Of a stretch of DNA of 64,000 bases, positions 24,232 through 35,841 are shown piece after piece. The position numbers and the translations under genes were made by a program. How positions within the stretch are numbered: position 1 is the stretch's first letter; every line of letters starts with the position of its first letter. Source of the stretch: Aquilaria yunnanensis (lineage: Eukaryota > Streptophyta > Magnoliopsida > Malvales > Thymelaeaceae); NCBI GenBank assembly GCA_039654915.1, contig CM077600.1, forward strand, positions 70,689,992 to 70,753,991. The letters run 5' to 3'. The notes beneath the pieces were generated by a model. It ran no database searches, was not told the origin of the DNA, and saw nothing but the letters and a program-made list of their open reading frames with translations.

Positions 24232-26574
24232 TACATCAGAACATGAAAAGCACCTTAGAACAGTTTTGCAAGTGCTGAGGGATAATCAATACTATGCAAA
24301 GTTGTTTAAGTGTGAGTTTTGTTCCGAGAGGATTAAGTTTTTGGGGCACATCATCAGTGCTCGAGGTCTATCAGTTGATCCCGAAAAAGTTTAGGTGGTA
24401 GTTGAATGGAAAAGACCAACTACAGTTACAGAGTTTAGGAGTTTCTTGGCCTTGGCAGGTTACTACAGGTGCTTCATAGAGAAATTCTCTGTGATAGCTA
24501 CACCGTTGACAGCCCTGACCAAAAAGACTCAGAAGTTTGAGCGGACATCGAAGTGTGAAGAAGCTTACATGGAGTTGAAGGAAAGATTGACCAGTGCACC
24601 TATACTTGTTTTGCCAGATCCAAACAGAGCTTTTACAGTGTATAATGATGCATCTAGTTCTGGTTTGGGATGTGTATTGATGCAGGACAGTCAAGTGATA
24701 GCCTATGGTTCGAGACAGTAGAGGCCTAAGGAATTGAACTATCCTGTTCATGATCTTGAGCTAGCAGCAGTAATTTTTGCACTGAAGTTGTGGAGGCATT
24801 ACTTGATGGGCAGGTCATTCAGAATCTTCACCGATCATAAGACTTTGAAGTATCTGTTCACCCAGAAGGATCTGAACATGAGGCAGCGGTGATGGATTGA
24901 ATACATAAAAGATTATGATTGTTCGATTAAGTACTGTACTAGTAAGGGAAATGTGGTAACAGATGCGTTGAGCCGGAAGTACACCGGAGTGATCCTATCT
25001 AAGGATCTGGCTACAAACTCCTCTGAAGGAGTATCGATGGACTTTTTCTTAGCTTTGCATGAATTATGGCAAATTCGAGAAAAATCCCTAGTTTACATTC
25101 TGGAAGTGCAGTCAACTTGGTTAGTCAGAGTTAAAGAAACTCAGATGACACATCCATTGTTGATGAAAATTTCAGGTGAAGCGAAACTTGGCACTATGAG
25201 GAAGGAATTCAGATACAAGGATGAAATACTACATTATGGAGATCGTCTCTATGTGCCGAATGTGGAAGGGCTTAGGGAGCAAGTCCTACAGGAGGCACAT
25301 AGTAGTACTTTGAATATCCACCCTGGTGTTAGTAAGATGGATCAAGATTTGAAGACACATTTTTGGTGGCCAGGATTGAAAAGGGACGTAGGAGGACATA
25401 TGGCAAAGTGTCTGACATGCCAGATGGTTAAAGCTAAACATCAGAAACCAGCAGGCACACTTCAGAGTTTACCTCTGCCAAAGAGGAAATGGGGATCCAT
25501 TACTATGGATTTCCTAATGGGATTACCGAATACCCGGAGTCAACATGATGCTATATGGGTAGTGGTTGATAGACTGACGAAGTCGGCACACTTCATACCT
25601 ATCAAGATCATGTATACATTGGAGAAGTTGGCTCAATTGTATCTCAAGGAGATTGTGAGACTCCATGGTATACCGGATCAAATTATATCTGATAGAGATC
25701 CTTAGTTCACATCACGATTTTGGAATGCTTTTCAAGAAGCATTGGGAAGCAAGGTTAGTATTAGTACTGCTTTTCATCCTCAGACTGATGGGCAATCTGA
25801 GAGAGTGATTCAGACTTTGGAGGATATGTTACGGATGTGTGCTATTGATTTCAAAGGTGATTGGGATCAGCATCTACCACTGATCGAGTTTGCTTATAAT
25901 AACAGCATCAAACTGTTATTAGTATGGCACCATATGAGGCTATGTATGGAAGACGATGTATGACACCTCATTGTTGGGCAGATCCCTCAGACAGAGCAGT
26001 TATTGGTCCTGAGATTATCATTGATACCACAACTAAGATCAAGTTAATTCAGAAGCGAATTAAAGCAGCCAATGACAGGCAGACCAAGTATGCAAATTTG
26101 AGGAGAAAAGACTTAAGTTTTGAAATTGGGGACAAGGTACTTCTGAAAGTGTCACCCATGAAAGGAGTTAGCCATTTTGGGAAAAAGGGCAAGTTAGCTC
26201 CTAGGTATATTGGACCCTATGAAATATTGGAGAAGATAGGGAAAGTTGCTTATCGGTTGACATTACCACCTAACCTATCCCAAGTGCATAACGTGTTTCA
26301 TGTTAGTCTACTCAGAAAATGCACAGTGGAACCGAGACAAGTAGTTAATCCTTCAGTGATACCCATTCAAGAAGACTTGACCTACGAGGAGAAACCTGTT
26401 CAAATACTTAATGGGCAAGTCAAGAAATTACAGACTAAGTGGATTCCGATGGTTAAGATCCTTGGTCTAACCATAGTAAAGAAGAGGCTACCTGGGAGAC
26501 GGAGCAGGATATGCTAAAAAGGTATCCTACTGTTTTTCTGGAGTTGCAACGGAATTTTGGGGACCAAATTCAAG
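24232..26574 (+). pseudogene. Tekay RT end, RNase H, integrase and chromodomain, broken
   Basis: RT thumb: LFKCEFCSERIKFLGHIIS (24300s). RNase H: YNDASSSGLGCVLMQ, then [11 protein letters not shown] and TDALSRKY (about 24965). Integrase zinc finger HSSTLNIHPG...CLTCQMVK (25298-25432); catalytic ITMDFLMGLP (about 25500), ISDRDP (about 25690) and [11 protein letters not shown] (about 25782). A C-terminal KLAPRYIGPYEILEKIG stretch and a chromodomain region (26380-26560) follow. Stops at 24392, 24719, 24891 and 25703 and frameshifts near 25910 and 26455 break it. After the last shift the chromodomain continues in another frame as KEEATWETEQDML. Confidence 0.93.
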
Positions 26575-26587
26575 AAGGAAGGGAGAA
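26571..26587 (+). other. Tekay polypurine tract
   Basis: AAGAAGGAAGGGAGAA immediately precedes the 3' LTR start TGTTATGG at 26588. Confidence 0.9.
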
Positions 26588-27617
26588 TGTTATGGCCCTT
26601 CTAGTGGGAGGCATGTTTGAGGAAGGTAAAGTGTTCTAAATTAAGTTTAGAACCTTAATTCAAGTCTACATAGCAAGAATAGAGAAGTTTAGCAAAGTTC
26701 ACTAAGTTCCAAGAAAAATAAGGCACTAAACGAAGTTCAGGGGCAAAATGGTAATTTTGCATCTTCAATAGCCAAGACGAGTCCCGAGTTTTTTAAAATG
26801 AATTTTTAAAAACTTAACTTTCAACCTTAACTCAAACTTGAAGAATAAACAAGAATTTAATCAAGAATGACTAAGTTACAAAGATGGGGGTTTATTTGTA
26901 ACAAGCTTAATCCTTTGATGGCTTTGGGGTTAAGTGAGGCTTTAAGAAAGGAGAGTGAGGCTATAGCTACCATAATCTCGTTTCCAGCCTTCTCACCCTC
27001 ATTTTGCTCTCAAATTAAGCTTGGAATCAAGTGTTCTTGGTGTCAAGAGGTGCAATTCAAAGTATATAAGCTAAGAGGAGTGCATTTTAAGCTTTAAACG
27101 ATGATTTTGAAGCTTGGAAGGGTGTTTTTCAATATCCCCTGTTTTTGAGCGAGGTAAGTAATGTGTTCTTGATTGAATTCATGTTATTTACTTGGTTTGG
27201 AGCTTGAGTTTTGGTTAGAGAGTGAAGTTTTGCTGATTAGTGCTTTTTTTTTTATTGGAACTTGTGTAGAACTTTGGTGAGCTTGGTTGATTGAAAAGGA
27301 GATTGATTCTTACTTGTTACTTCGAGTTGAGGTAAGGGAGTTATGTTTTCAAATTCAATTAATGCTATTGGCTTGAGTTTGCTTGAAGGAATTGAGTGAT
27401 TCTAGCAATAGCATTAGTTAAAGGTTTTGGTTGAATCATGATGGACTAGGAGATTTGGGAGGATTGAATTGATGTTACAAGACATCATAGATTAGCTTGT
27501 AATAGTTGGTTGTGATCTATGCAACATGTTCTATGTGTATATGAAATTTGGAGGCATTTCAAGCATGTTTGATATGTGTAGGAAGTGTCCAAAGTTCACA
27601 GCAGCAAAATTGGAGTT

Positions 27618-27756
27618 TTTCTGGGCATTTTCCAGGTTTGGCGATGCGTCACCAATCCCCAAGAGTTCCCACGATGCATCGCCAAGACCTAAAAAAATTG
27701 GCAGAATGTCGACAACTATGGTGACGCTCGCCACGGTTGGCGACGCGTCGCCAAGA
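27618..27756 (+). repeat. Cluster of GGCGACGCGTCGCC-type palindromes in Tekay LTR
   Basis: At 27738-27755 TTGGCGACGCGTCGCCAA is a perfect 18-bp palindrome. Related half-sites (gcgatgcgtcacc, gatgcatcgcc) lie upstream. The 5' LTR has the counterpart cluster at about 19862-19955. Confidence 0.8.
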
Positions 27757-28631
27757 TAGCATTTGACACCCGGTTTTGTGTTTGGCATAATTTTTTGCTC
27801 CGGTGTCCAATTGAGGTGATTCAAGATTTCATGTGAAGCTAAGAGGGAGTACTATCACCTCCATGTTTTAAAAACACTTAAAATGCCCCAATTTTAAATT
27901 TATATTAACTCAAAGGGAAGGCAAGTTTTAAAGGAAACTATGTTGCAATGATCACAACAAGGTATTACTAGCCTAGGTGAGAGGTTTAGAACACTTGGAA
28001 ACCTAGCCATGCCGTAGCCATGAGGTTGCAAGGTGAAACCTTGTTCATCTAGTCTACAAGGAGGTCTTATGGCCTAGTCTACAAAAGTTCCATCATGATT
28101 CCCCTGCATAACAACTAAGGGAAGGCTACATGATTGCGTTAGTAAGCTACAGCTTACTAGGAGCGAGTTAGTGGCCAGAACTCACTAGGCATGAAGTGAC
28201 GCCCCGTGAGGAGGACTAGTTTGAGGAGAGGTCTCAAAGGCCTAGTTATATGTGCATATATCAGACCCTCAAGCTCGCAGCAAGTTTACATATGTTTATT
28301 ATATGTCCAGTCCTAGTAATTTTCTTGCAGGTACACTGAAGACCCCTACTGAGAATTGTCGAATTCTCACTCCCTAGTTATGTTATGCAGAGACTGAAGT
28401 TGTTGGGCCGGGTAATCATTAAGGATTATCGCGGTATTGCTCTTTTGTGTGTACAAGTATGGCACTTGAGAATCTCTATGATTCTAGTCTACATGGGTAC
28501 TTGTTGGTTAAGTAACAATACTAACTAGTGTCTTCCATTGGCTGCAGAGCCTAGTAGCACTTGGACAAGGGCTTTTGAGACTCGCCACTGGGACATGTAT
28601 CCAAGGTGGGAGCTAAGTCGAGAAGATCTTA
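27757..28631 (+). repeat. Segment present only in the Tekay 3' LTR (~0.88 kb)
   Basis: Lies between two copies of aagat (27752-27756 and about 28632-28636); the 5' LTR has a single aagat at the corresponding site. It does not begin TG or end CA and has no ORF. It contains ttttttgctccggtgtccaa-like text and looks like ordinary LTR body, so I favour loss from the 5' LTR by recombination at aagat over an insertion here. The alternative, an insertion with 5-bp TSD aagat, cannot be excluded. Confidence 0.75.
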
Positions 28632-29026
28632 GTAGAGGCTTGTATTTATACAATACAGTTAGCTGCCTCCATAAACTATGTTTTGAGGAGTCCTAGACTC
28701 TAGGATTGCTCTTGGGTGAGAGCATTAGCTTACTTTATGTATGAATGTTCTCACGAGTTGTTATGTGTAGTAAATTCACACAAATGTTGATTTTGTATGC
28801 TTTGGCTATTTGTACTTAGTTTTTATGAAATTACTTGGCCAAGTTAATATTTTATGGTTTTAATAAACCAAGTCAAAGCATAAGAGCATGCATCTTGCAA
28901 ATTCTAGGATAATCAACTAGTATCATGGGATTTTAATCTTTACACATATACAGCTAGCCAATTGCAATCCACCGTGAGACCAGCTCTCACAGGCTTCCTA
29001 GATAGGGGCCAAGGACGGTCGTGTCA

Positions 29027-29565
29027 GAAACTTTCACTACTTGTTTGGATTGTAGTGGAAACATTCACAACTTATGTGGAATGAAATGGAAACATTCACA
29101 ACTTGCTTTGAGTGAAATGGAAACACTCACAACTTGTTTAGATTGAAATGGAAACATTCAGAATTAGTTTGGAATGAAAGAGAAACTTTCACAACTTGTT
29201 TCAAATGAAATGAAACATTCAGAATTAGTTTGGAATGAAATAGAAACTTTCATAACTTATTTCAAATGAGATGGAAACATTCACAACTTATTTCAAATGA
29301 AATTAAAATGTTCACAACTTGTATCAAATTGAATGGATACAAGCACAACCATTTTGGAAGGAAATGAAAACATTCACAAACTTGTTTGGAATAAATGGAA
29401 ACATTCACAAGTGTTGAATGAAATTGAAACATTCACAACTTGTTTCGAATGAAATGGAAGCATTCATAAGTTGTTTTATATGAAATTGAAACATTCATGA
29501 CTAGTTTCGAGTGAAATGATGACATTCACAACTTGTTTCGAAGGAAAAGGAAACATTCACAGCTT
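29027..29565. repeat. 31-bp satellite array, block B (~540 bp)
   Basis: Same monomer as block A; it is the continuation of block A on the other side of the Tekay insertion, as the TSD gaaac falls in the same monomer position on both sides. It ends at aacattcacagctt, where CRM-1 begins. Confidence 0.95.
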
Positions 29566-29583
29566 AGAGCTATCATTGTTAAG

Positions 29584-30256
29584 AACTTTGTGGGGAAAGC
29601 TTGGCACTAAGCTTTTTTTTTCTACATCTTGCCACCGACAAATTGATCGGAAAACTGAGGTAACGAACAGGACCTTAGGTTCTATGATTAGAGCTATCAT
29701 TGGTAAGGACTTGAAATATTGGGAAGATTGTTTGCCTGATGTAGAGTTTGCTTACAATAGGTCCATGCATTCTACTACTAGTTTGTCACCTTTTGAGATT
29801 GTTTATGGTTTTAATCCTTTAACTCCATTAGATATTTTTCCATTACCTACTCATGAGGTTTCTAGTTTGGACGGTAGTAAAAGGGATGAAAGCATCAAGA
29901 GGTTGCATGAAAAGGTTAACCAACAAATTGAGCACAAAAATCAACAAGTTGCTAAGAAAGCCAACCAAGGCCGAAGGAGAGTTAACTTTGAGCCTGGAGA
30001 TTGCGTTTGGTTGCACATGAGGAAGGAGAGATTTCCAGCTGCAAGAAGGACTAAGCTTCATCCAAGAAGATATGGTCCATTCCAAGTCATTAAGAAGATC
30101 AATGACAATGCATACACGCTAGATTTACCGAGTGAGTACAATGTGAGTGCTACTTTGAACGTTTCTGATTTGTCTTTGTTTGAACATGTAGATTCATGGA
30201 TGAATCCTTCTAAAGAGGGGGATTTTATACGATTAAGGAAGGCAAGGACCCATTGA
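29584..30256 (+). pseudogene. CRM-1 integrase C-terminal half
   Basis: Open from within satellite (29516) to 30256. The element-derived part starts [15 protein letters not shown] and continues through the catalytic Glu region ([13 protein letters not shown]), [60 protein letters not shown] and ATLNVSDLSLFE. The first two catalytic Asp and the zinc finger are lost with the 5' truncation. The Gln codon that is a stop in CRM-2 and CRM-3 is intact here. The ATG at 29516 lies in satellite and is accidental. Confidence 0.9.
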
Positions 30257-31032
30257 AGGTTTCTAGTGGACCAATGACAAGAAAGAAAGCTAAAGAGCTC
30301 ACTAATGCACTTTAAGCCTTTGTTTCAAGCTTCTTCATGGAGAATGGACATAGAACTTCACAAGGAGTTGCTAGAATTTTCAAGAAATTATATGTGGATG
30401 ATGGCCAAGCTTGGTATTCAGTCCTACAATGCCTAGATAAGTCACAAGACAAGGAACCCCAAGGGCACTTCTCAAGTGCACCATTGGAGCCACCTTGAGT
30501 GTTTCAAGGCCATTTTGCCTCTACAAGTTGGATCTTTGAGTTCTAACATTTTAAGACCTCTTTCCAACATTTAGCAGGAATAATCACACCATTGGAACTC
30601 AAATATTCAAGCTTGGAGTTGAAGATACAAGAAAAAACCCTAACGAGCCCAAAATGCACCTGAGAAGACCATTTGGGGGTTTTTAGGGCCAAACTTGTAT
30701 TTACACTTTATTTTCATTAATTTCCTGGTTACTTACATTATTTAGGATGTTATTTAGGCTATGGAATTAATTCAGGTTGCTTAGGACAAGTGGCATATGC
30801 TGCACTCCTTAAACATTGTTAAACGGTTTTAGGAGTCCTAGTTTGACTAGGTTTTCTTGAGTGCTTTGTAACTAGGTTTCCTAGGTGACTTGGGCTGAAA
30901 ATATTACTGAGACTTTTACCCTAGTTTAGGCCTATAAATAGGTCCATATTCTGGTTGTAAAACACAGATTTCAACTGAAATAACATTGCTACTTTGGAGA
31001 GAAATTCTCTTTGGTTCTTTGATGACTACCTT
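30225..31032 (+). repeat. CRM-1 3' LTR, first part
   Basis: Aligned with 37361 onward; the start TGATATG has decayed to TTATACG. It is interrupted at TSD acctt (31028-31032) by CRM-2. The LTR-borne reading frame has a stop at about 30312. Confidence 0.88.
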
Positions 31033-32019
31033 TGATATGATCAAGGAAGGCACAATCAAGGAAGGCAAGGACCCATTGAAGGTTTTTAGTGGACCAATGA
31101 CAAGGAATAAAGCTAAGGAGCTCTCAAGTGCACTACAAGCCTTTGTTTCAAGCTTCTTCATGGATAATGGACATGGGACTTCACAAGGAGCTGCTAGAAC
31201 TCTCAAGACATCATATGGAGATGATGGACATGCTTGGTACTTAGTTCTAGAGTTCTTAAATAAGTCACAAATCAAGGACACCAAGGACACCACTCAAAGT
31301 GCACCATTTGAGCCCCCTTAAGTGTTCTTATTGCATTTTGTGTCTACAAGCTGGATTTTTTATCTCTAAATTTTCACGACCTATTTACAACATCTAAGGG
31401 GAAGATTCTTGCCCTTGGAACTCAAATATTCAAGCTTGGAGCTGTAGATACAAGAGAGAACCCTAAGGTGCCCAAAAATGCACCCGAGAATGCTATTTGG
31501 GGGTTTTCAGGTTTAATCTTCTATTTGCATTTTATTTTCATTTAATTCCCATTTATTTAAATTATTTAGGATTTTATTTAGGCTATGGAATTAATTCAGG
31601 TCGCTTAGGACAAGTTGCATACGCTGCATACACTAAACAAGGTTAGAAAGGGTTAGGAGTCCTAGTTTGACTAGGTTTTCTTGAGTCCTTTGTAACTAGG
31701 TTTCCTAGGTGACTTGGGCTGCGAATTTTGCCTATGTTTTTACCCTAGTTTAGGCTGATATAAAGGCACATATTTTGGATGTAAACACATAGATTTTTGC
31801 TGAAATAATATTGCTACTTTGGAGAAGTTTTTCCTTGGTTCTTGGCTGACTGCGTTGGTGCACAAGTGTGCTTGTGTTCTTGGACTTCTATACTTCTTGC
31901 TTCTAATCACAGGTTGATTAGGGGTGGGGGTTTGAAACCTAGTCTTTTTGATGTCTTGTGGAGCTTGAATAATATCTTGAGCACATTTTGTGGTCTTTAT
32001 ACCATTGGGGTTCACATCA
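31033..32019 (+). repeat. CRM-2 5' LTR
   Basis: Begins TGATATGATCAAGGAAGG and ends CACATCA two bases before the primer site. It carries an open copy of the LTR-borne polyprotein tail ending PFEPP (stop at 31319-31321). Plus-strand TATA-like text (gatataaag) is near 31757. Confidence 0.93.
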
Positions 32020-32021
32020 GT

Positions 32022-32036
32022 TGGTATCAGAGCCAC
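32022..32036 (+). other. CRM-2 primer binding site (tRNA-Met)
   Basis: TGGTATCAGAGCCAC two bases after the 5' LTR end. Confidence 0.93.
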
Positions 32037-32915
32037 AAGTTCCATTGAAGGACATATCCTTGTGTTCTTGTTTATGTTCATTTTGTTTCAATTTTTTTCC
32101 AGTAATTTTGTGTCTTAATTCTTTGTTTTAATCTTTTTCCATCCTGTTTCAGGTCTACGTTCTTCATTTCCAGCCTTGTTTCCAATCAAAATAACTCAAA
32201 ACAACAAAAAGAAGTCAACTAGTGTCACCTTGTGTTCAGTTTCATCCATTTGTTCTTGTTGTTTCTTATCTTTCTGTTTCATGTCCAGCCATATTAATCT
32301 TTCTTGTTTTCATTGTTTCTAGCATCCTAGAGTCAAGAAAACACTAAAAAAAAAAAGGATCCACGTTCAGGAAGTTTTGGTATCAAAAAAGTTGTTTTAA
32401 ATTGTGCTTGGTTTCATAGTTTCTTGTCTTGGCTGAAAAGAAATCTAACTTTTTGTCTTTGGCAGCAAGGAACTTCAAGAAGAAAGTTGTTTTAGCATTA
32501 AAAAAGTAAGAAAAAAAAAGAAAAGAAAAAGAAAGAACAAAGAAAAGGAAAGAAAAGAGCTTGCAAAAGGAGTTTGCACAAAATGTTAAAATTTTTGCGC
32601 CCACAAACCTATCCCATTGATTTGAGCCAAAAAGCTTTCTTTGTGGTTCTTGTGATCATCAATTGCAAGAGCTTCCTAGAGTCTTTAAAGCTTGTTTAGC
32701 CCACCTCTTTTGGAGTGAATATTGTTTTCAAGAATTGAAGTTTTCTCGTGTACTTTAAGGACAATTTTCTTAGAACTTTTGAGGACTCTTTGAATAGCAA
32801 TATCTCACTAACAAATTGAGTGTTTGAGTGCTCATCTTTTGAGTGAAACACGTGAGGTAAGTGTTTGTGAGGATCTTTGTTTTTCAGGAGTATGGAGGGC
32901 TAGGAGGATAGGAGA
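32037..32915 (+). other. CRM-2 leader between primer site and gag
   Basis: About 0.88 kb without coding evidence. A-rich and GA-rich low-complexity runs at 32345-32358 and 32500-32560 suggest slippage. The ATG at 32892 is followed after two codons by TAG, so gag is taken from the ATG at 32916. Confidence 0.7.
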
Positions 32916-33682
32916 ATGGAAGTAAGACACAATGAGGAGCCTACCATGAGAGAACTTTAGGAAACTCTCAATAGACTTGTGAGGAGGATTGAGGACATTG
33001 ATTTGAGGTTGCCAAGGAGACCAAATCATATCTTACAACCAAGGAGAGGTCCACAGAGAGAAGAACCCGAGGAGGAAGAAGGGCATTGGCATGACCATGG
33101 GCTTCCAATGAGGGGGGAGCCAAGAGAGGACAACAATCTAAGCTCTATCAAGCTTACCATTCCACCTTTCCAAGGGAGGAGTGATCTAGATGTATATTGG
33201 GAGTGGGAGCAGAAGATTGAGATGGTGTTTGAATGCCATCACAATTCTGAGGAAAAGAAAGTTAAATTGACTACCATTGAATTCACTGATTATACTTTTG
33301 TGTGATGGAACCAGGTTGCCATTTCTAGGAGAAGGAATGAGGAGGAACCCATCAATACCTGGAGAGCTCTTAAAGCCATGATGAGAAAGAGATTTGTTCC
33401 AAGTTACTACTATAGAGATCAACACCTCAAACTTAAAAGGCTTGTGCAAGGCCAAAGGAGTATGGAGGACTACCATAAGGACTTGGAGATGACATTGACT
33501 CGAGCCAATATCATTGAGGATGAGGAGGCTACGATTGATAGATTCATCAATGGCCTTAACCATGAGATTGCCAACAAAGTGGAGATGGTGCCATATGTCA
33601 GCATGGAGGATTTGCTTCACCATGCCACTAAGGCTGAAAGAATCATCAAGAGGTCTAAGGCATCCAAGATGGCTTAAGGAGG
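32916..33682 (+). pseudogene. CRM-2 gag, broken
   Basis: Frame from ATG 32916 has TAG near 32958 and TGA at 33303-33305 (where a Trp is expected before WNQVAISRR). The gag core is plain: IKLTIPPFQGRSDLDVYWEW, IEMVFECH, RALKAMMRKRFVPSYYYR, MEDYHKDLEMTL, FINGLNHEIANKVE, LLHHATKAERIIKR. It would form the capsid of the element. A TAA-type stop after KASKMA ends the frame at about 33677. Confidence 0.9.
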
Positions 33683-33748
33683 AAGTTCCACATGGAGGGG
33701 AACATGGACTAAGAAGGCACCCAAACCAAGAGTGCAAGCCAAGGAGGT

Positions 33749-33982
33749 TTGTCTCGGCCTCAACAAGACAAGTCCAAAGTACCACCCAAAGAAGTGCCTA
33801 AGTCAAGGGAAATTAAGTGCTTCAAGTGTAGAGGCAAGGGGCACTACATAAGAGATTCTCATAACAAAAAGGTTATGATACTCAAAGATGATGGAGAGAT
33901 CACATCCGAGGAGGAAGATGCCATGGAGGAGACACCACCTTTGAAGGATGATGAGAAAAACACACTTGAGCCCGAGGAGTGA
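33749..33982 (+). pseudogene. CRM-2 nucleocapsid with defective zinc knuckle
   Basis: CFKCRGKGHYIRDS is a CCHC knuckle (CX2CX4HX4C) whose last Cys is replaced by Ser, so zinc binding would be impaired. It is followed by an acidic stretch (DGEITSEEEDAMEE). A frameshift separates it from the capsid frame upstream. Confidence 0.85.
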
Positions 33983-34086
33983 GACTTTGCATTTGTTGCT
34001 AGGAGAGCTTTAAGTGTGCAAGCCAAGGAGGAAGCCAATCAAAGAGATTGTATCTTTCACACTAGATGCCGAATTAAAGATCAAGT

Positions 34087-35841
34087 GTGCAGCCTCATTG
34101 TTGTGGAGGAAGTTGCACCAACGTAGCAAGTTCAACTACGGTGGAGAAGTTGAAGCTTCCCACACAAAAGCACCCACAGCCGTATAGGCTTCAATGGTCT
34201 AATGATTCTAGGGAGGTAAAAGTGGTAAAGCAAGTTTCGGTTCACTTTAAAATTGGTACTTACCATGATCAAGTTCTTTGTGATGTTGTCCCATGAAAGC
34301 TTGCCATATTTTGCTTGGAAGGCCGTGGCAATTTGACAAGAAAGTCACCCATGATGGAGAGAAGAACTTATACTCATTTGTTCATGAAGGAATGCCAGTT
34401 ACACTTAGCCCACTTTCACCACAAGTTTTGGAGGATCAAAAGAAACTTCAAAGTAAGGTTGATAGAAAAGTACATGAGTGGAAAGTTGAGGGCAAGAGTG
34501 AAGAGGGGAAAGCCGAGAGACAACATGAGAGAACAAGTAAGAAGAGTGAACATCAGGGGAAGAAGAGTGGAGAGTTCCCGAGAGAAAAGAATGAGAGGAA
34601 GTTGAGTGGCAAGAAAGAGTGCTATATTGCAAAAATGAGTGATGTGAGGAAAGCCATTGAAGAACAAAGACCAGTGCTTCTTTTAATTTACAAAGAGTCT
34701 TTTCTTGTTGTTAATGATCTAACACATCTTCCTAGTGTTGTTGTGTCTTTGTTGAAGGACTTTGAGAAAGTGTTCCCTGAGGATCTGAGAGGTTTGCCTC
34801 CAATTAGAGGCATTGAGCATCAAATAGACCTAGTCCCGAGAGCACCTATACTAAATAGGTCAGCCTATAGAACCAATCCTGAGGAGACTAAGGAGATTGA
34901 GAAGTAAGTGAAGGAGTTGTTGGACAAAGGCCTTGTGAGAGAAAGTTTGAGTCCTTGTGCCGTGCCTGTACTTTTGGTGCCAAAGAAGGATGGTTCATGG
35001 TGCATGTGCATGGATTGTAGGCCTGTCAACAAGATCACTGTAAAGTATAGACATCCTATTCCTAGACTTGATGATATGCTTGATGAGTTGCATGGTTCTA
35101 CTTTGTTTTTCAAAGATTGATTTGAAAAGTGGGTACCATCAAATTAGAATGAAGGAAGGGGATGAATGGAAAACTGCTTTCAAAACAAAGTTTGGACTTT
35201 ATGAATGGTTAGTTATGCCTTTTGGATTAACTAATGCTCCTAATACTTTCATGAGACTTATGAATCATGTCTTGTGTGACTTCATTGGTTGGTTTGTTGT
35301 TGTGTACTTTGATGATATCTTAGTATATAGCAAGAACTTAGAAGAGCATGTTGGACACCTCACACAAGTACAAATCACTTTTAGAGGACAAAAGCTGTAT
35401 GCTAACTTGAAGAAGTGCTCTTTTTGCATTGACAAAGTTATTTTCCTTGGATTTGTTATGAGTTCACATGGAATTGAGGTAGATCAAAAGAAGGTGAGAG
35501 CCATACAAGAATGGCAGACACCAACATCCATTACTAAGGTGAGATCATTCCATGGGTTACCTAGCTTCTATAGGAGGTTTGTAAGGAATTTTTCTTCTAT
35601 TGCTGCACCTCTAACTGAAGTTATAAAGAAGAATGTTGGGTTTAAGTGGGGAAATGCTCAAGAGGAGGGTTTCGGGTTGTTCAAGGATAAGTTATGTCAT
35701 GCACCACTTTTAGCTTTGCCTAACTTTGCTAATACTTTTGAAGTTGAGTGTGATGCTTCAGGTATAGGCATTGGAGCTGTGTTGATGCAAGAAGGCTGCC
35801 TTATTGCATACTTTAGTGAGAATCTTATGGTGCTTCCTTGA
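34087..35841 (+). pseudogene. CRM-2 protease and reverse transcriptase, broken
   Basis: Protease region GGSCTNVASSTTVEKL (34105-34150) and HILLGRPWQFDKKVTHDG (34305-34360), broken by a stop at about 34294. A highly charged linker follows (34440-34620), then [33 protein letters not shown], a one-base T insertion near 35106 before [29 protein letters not shown], and catalytic YFDDILVYS (about 35308-35335). RT/RNase H continues with [21 protein letters not shown] one-base loss near 35830 ends this frame. Confidence 0.92.

Larger units (their letters stand above)
18813..29026 (+). mobile_element. Ty3/gypsy chromovirus, Tekay/Del-type, complete but decayed
   Basis: Flanked by the 5-bp TSD gaaac (18808-18812 and 29027-29031) inside satellite. 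Order: 5' LTR 18813-20360, tRNA-Met primer site at 20366, gag, protease, RT, RNase H, integrase, chromodomain, polypurine tract, 3' LTR 26588-29026. The LTRs begin TGTTATGGCCC and end GTGTCA. The RT is split by a solo LTR (22812-24226). Stops and frameshifts occur in every domain, so it cannot make protein of its own. The Tekay/Del placement rests on gag/pol wording and a C-terminal chromodomain, from memory of the family. Confidence 0.93.
26588..29026 (+). repeat. Tekay 3' LTR (2439 bp, long form)
   Basis: Aligns with the 5' LTR over both arms but contains an extra segment at about 27757-28631. It ends GTGTCA followed by TSD gaaac. Scattered substitutions between the two LTRs indicate an older insertion than the copia element. 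Confidence 0.92.

Noticed and set aside
29516..29565. ATG and first codons of the CRM-1 integrase frame
   Set aside because: These codons are satellite sequence that happens to be in frame with the truncated integrase.
32495..32565. A/G-rich run in the CRM-2 leader as a polypurine tract
   Set aside because: It lies just downstream of the 5' LTR, not before an LTR start; the true tract is at 37344-37360. It is simple-sequence expansion.
32383..32604. Phe-rich minus-strand ORF
   Set aside because: Translation of the A/G-rich run on the other strand; no domain.
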